64,000 nt of DNA from Roseiarcus sp963807735 (GTDB lineage Bacteria; Pseudomonadota; Alphaproteobacteria; Rhizobiales; Beijerinckiaceae), in NCBI GenBank assembly GCA_963807735.1, contig CAWEDI010000019.1, forward strand, positions 124,001-188,000, read 5' to 3'. Both the position numbers and the translations under genes were made by a program. Below, piece after piece: positions 62,297 to 64,000 of this stretch (the stretch's first letter is position 1; each line of letters opens with the position of its first letter). The notes under the pieces are model-generated. The model searched no databases. It was not told the origin of the DNA and saw nothing but the letters and a program-made list of their open reading frames with translations.

Positions 62297-62481
62297 TTTA
62301 TCGCCTCACCTTGGAGCCCGCCTGTAAACGCGGCTTGGCGAAGCCGGTTCCCGCGCAAATCTCATTTACCGCGCGAAGCTTGCTATTTTTCAGCGCGATC
62401 CTTTCTCCCGTAAAGCGCCGCGGCGGAACCGGCGGCGCGACCCGGCGTTTTCGCTTTGCTCTGCGACTCCGGAGGCGAGCG

Positions 62482-63084
62482 GTGACCCAAAACAGCAAAT
62501 CCCCGACCGGACCCAGCCGGCGCAGCCTTCTTGGGGGCGCGCTCGGCGTGGCGGCGACCCTGCCGATCGCGGGCGCGCCGGCGCGCGCCGAAGTCGCCCC
62601 AGCTGCGGCGGGAGACACCGTCGACGTAACGCTCAACGTTAATGGCCGCGACCGGCGTCTCGCGCTCGATCCGCGCACTACGCTGCTCGACGCGTTGCGC
62701 AACCAACTGGCGCTGACCGGTTCAAAGAAGGGCTGCGATCACGGCCAGTGCGGCGCCTGCACGGTTCACGTCGGCGGCCGCCGAGTGCTCGGTTGCCTGA
62801 CGCTCGCCGTCGCCGTGCAGGGCCGCCCGGTCGTCACCATCGAGGGTCTGGCGAAGGAAGGCGAATTGCATCCGATGCAGTCGGCCTTCATCGAGCACGA
62901 CGCGTTCCAGTGCGGCTATTGCACGCCGGGGCAGATCATGTCGGCGGTCGCCTGCGTCGCCGAGGGTCGCGTCGGCAGCGATGCGGACATCCGCGAATAT
63001 ATGAGCGGCAACCTGTGTCGCTGCGCGGCCTATCCCAACATTGTCGCGGCAATCCGCGACGCCGCCCCGAAGATGAGGGCCTGA
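62482..63084 (+). CDS. PaoA-like 2Fe-2S subunit of aldehyde dehydrogenase
   Basis: 200 residues from a GTG start with GGAGG six bases upstream. A Tat signal (SRRSLLGGALGVAATLPIAG) shows export in folded form. The plant-type 2Fe-2S site is KKGCDHGQCGACTVHVGG with a fourth Cys in LGCL. The second cluster is held by QCGYCTPGQIMSA and NLCRCAAYPN. This is the small subunit of a xanthine oxidase-family enzyme. The FAD subunit starts one base after its stop. Confidence 0.92.
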   Translation: MTQNSKSPTGPSRRSLLGGALGVAATLPIAGAPARAEVAPAAAGDTVDVTLNVNGRDRRLALDPRTTLLDALRNQLALTGSKKGCDHGQCGACTVHVGGRRVLGCLTLAVAVQGRPVVTIEGLAKEGELHPMQSAFIEHDAFQCGYCTPGQIMSAVACVAEGRVGSDADIREYMSGNLCRCAAYPNIVAAIRDAAPKMRA

Positions 63085-63085
63085 C

Positions 63086-64000
63086 GTGCGCCCCTTCGTT
63101 TACCAATCCGCGGCCAACCGAGCGGAGGCGATCCGCCTCGCCGCCGTTCGCGGCGCCAATCCGGAATTCCTGGCCGGCGGGACGACGCTCGTTGATCTGA
63201 TGAAGCTCGACGTGCTGCGGCCGGCGGCGCTGATCGACATCAACGCGCTTAGCGCCGAGTGCGGCGAGATCGTCGCCGATGAAAACGGCGTGCGGCTCGG
63301 CGCGCTGGCGCGGATGGCGGACGCCGCCGACCACCCCGGCGTGCGCAGCAACTATCCCGTCTTGGCGCAATCGCTGCAACAGGCGGCGAGCGCGCAATTG
63401 CGCAACATGGCGAGCCTCGGCGGCAATGTGCTGCAACGGACGCGTTGCCCCTATTTCCGCGACGTATCCTGGACCGCCTGCAACAAGCGCAACCCCGGCT
63501 CCGGCTGTGCGGCCAAAGAGGGCGTCGCCCGCGGTCTCGCGATCCTCGGAACCAGCGAGAATTGCATCGCCAACTATCCCGGCGATTTCGCCGTCGCGCT
63601 CGCGGCGCTGGACGCCCGGGTGGAGATCGAAGGCGTCGCCGGCCGGCGCACGCTCGCCTTCACCGATCTGCACCGCCTGCCCGGCGATACGCCGCACATC
63701 GAGACGACCCTGCGCCCGGACGAGTTGATCCTCGGTTTCCGCGTCGCGGCGGCGCCGTGGACGCGCCGCTCGCTGTATCTGAAGATTCGCGATCGTCAGT
63801 CCTACGAATTCGCGCTCGCCTCGGCGGCGGTGGCGCTCGACCTCGACGGCGATGTCGTGCGCGAGGCGCGGGTCGCGCTCGGCGGCGTCGCCGCGAAGCC
63901 GTGGCGCTCGACCGCGGCCGAGGCCGCGCTGCGCGGGCGTAAGCTAACCGAGGATAGGGCGCAATCGGCAGCGGAGGTCGCCTTCGCCGACGCGCAGGCG
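63086..64000 (+). CDS. PaoB-like FAD subunit, truncated by the window end
   Basis: 305 residues are visible from a GTG start; the family is about 320-330 residues. FAD-binding motifs LAGGTTLVDLMKLDVLRPAA and RNMASLGGNVLQRTRCPYFR are present. Four Cys (in RTRCPYFRD, WTACNKRNPGSGC and SENCIANYP) match the extra 4Fe-4S site found in PaoB-type subunits but not in classical XdhA/B. The expected next gene is PaoC; a PaoC-like C-terminus is what opens this window. Confidence 0.92.
   Translation, partial: MRPFVYQSAANRAEAIRLAAVRGANPEFLAGGTTLVDLMKLDVLRPAALIDINALSAECGEIVADENGVRLGALARMADAADHPGVRSNYPVLAQSLQQAASAQLRNMASLGGNVLQRTRCPYFRDVSWTACNKRNPGSGCAAKEGVARGLAILGTSENCIANYPGDFAVALAALDARVEIEGVAGRRTLAFTDLHRLPGDTPHIETTLRPDELILGFRVAAAPWTRRSLYLKIRDRQSYEFALASAAVALDLDGDVVREARVALGGVAAKPWRSTAAEAALRGRKLTEDRAQSAAEVAFADAQA

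Noticed and set aside
1..64000. CRISPR arrays, tRNA or rRNA genes, insertion sequences
   Set aside because: I looked for regular direct repeats, clover-leaf ends and transposase motifs and saw none; a profile search could still find divergent ones.

Overview
The window is a high-GC alphaproteobacterial chromosome segment carrying an almost complete photosynthesis gene cluster (about 12.6-59.9 kb). The gene set points to a purple, aerobic-capable member of the Hyphomicrobiales (Rhizobiales), such as the Rhodopseudomonas/Bradyrhizobium/Rhodoblastus/Beijerinckiaceae type. It has puf and puh genes for a type II reaction centre, tetrahaem PufC, the oxygen-dependent cyclase AcsF with no BchE, crtIBCDEF without crtA, two PpsR regulators, and a kinase-less bacteriophytochrome beside one of them. 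Genus cannot be fixed by eye.

Layout. 1-12.6 kb is flanking sequence: the end of a PaoC-type molybdenum aldehyde dehydrogenase, a secreted GloVer-repeat protein, a KamA/EpmB-like radical SAM enzyme, an Ivy-type lysozyme inhibitor, an AsnC-domain protein, a nitroreductase, a flavin reductase, an outer-membrane barrel, a GT8 glycosyltransferase coupled to mipZ, a CDF transporter and glyoxalase I. 12.6-16.4 kb is bchIDO. 16.4-24 kb holds crtIB, a small membrane protein, crtDC (minus) and crtEF (plus). 24-32.7 kb is bchCXYZ, a small PufQ-position gene and pufBALMC, closed by a terminator. 33.0-48.7 kb is one long minus-strand operon, bchFNBHLM-lhaA-puhABC-orf101-acsF-puhE-hemA, with mostly 4-bp overlaps. 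49.1-54.7 kb is ppsR-bchG-MFS-bchP-tspO-orf89. 54.9-59.9 kb is the regulatory and electron-donor end: ppaA/aerR, bphP, a second ppsR and a HiPIP. 59.9-64 kb holds a formate/nitrite transporter, a trihaem cytochrome c, and PaoA plus the start of PaoB.

Regulation. Operators of the form TGTC-N10-GACA, the PpsR/CrtJ consensus, are visible at the bchI (two copies), crtI, crtD/crtE, bchC and HiPIP promoters. Weaker matches lie before bchF, bchG, ppaA and the second ppsR. With PpsR, the cobalamin-binding antirepressor PpaA and the phytochrome encoded alongside, the cluster carries its own light, redox and B12 control circuit.

Caution on sequence quality. Eight conserved genes (ivy, a hypothetical gene, nitroreductase, flavin reductase, hemA, bchH, bchB, bchN) are broken by about 26 frameshifts. 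Nearly all are single-base insertions, confined to three patches (4.8-6.9, 33.4-34.1 and 43.7-47.2 kb). Removing the inserted bases restores full-length conserved proteins. The pattern looks like local unpolished sequence rather than gene decay. Also notable is that the two window ends carry complementary parts of the same PaoABC-type enzyme.
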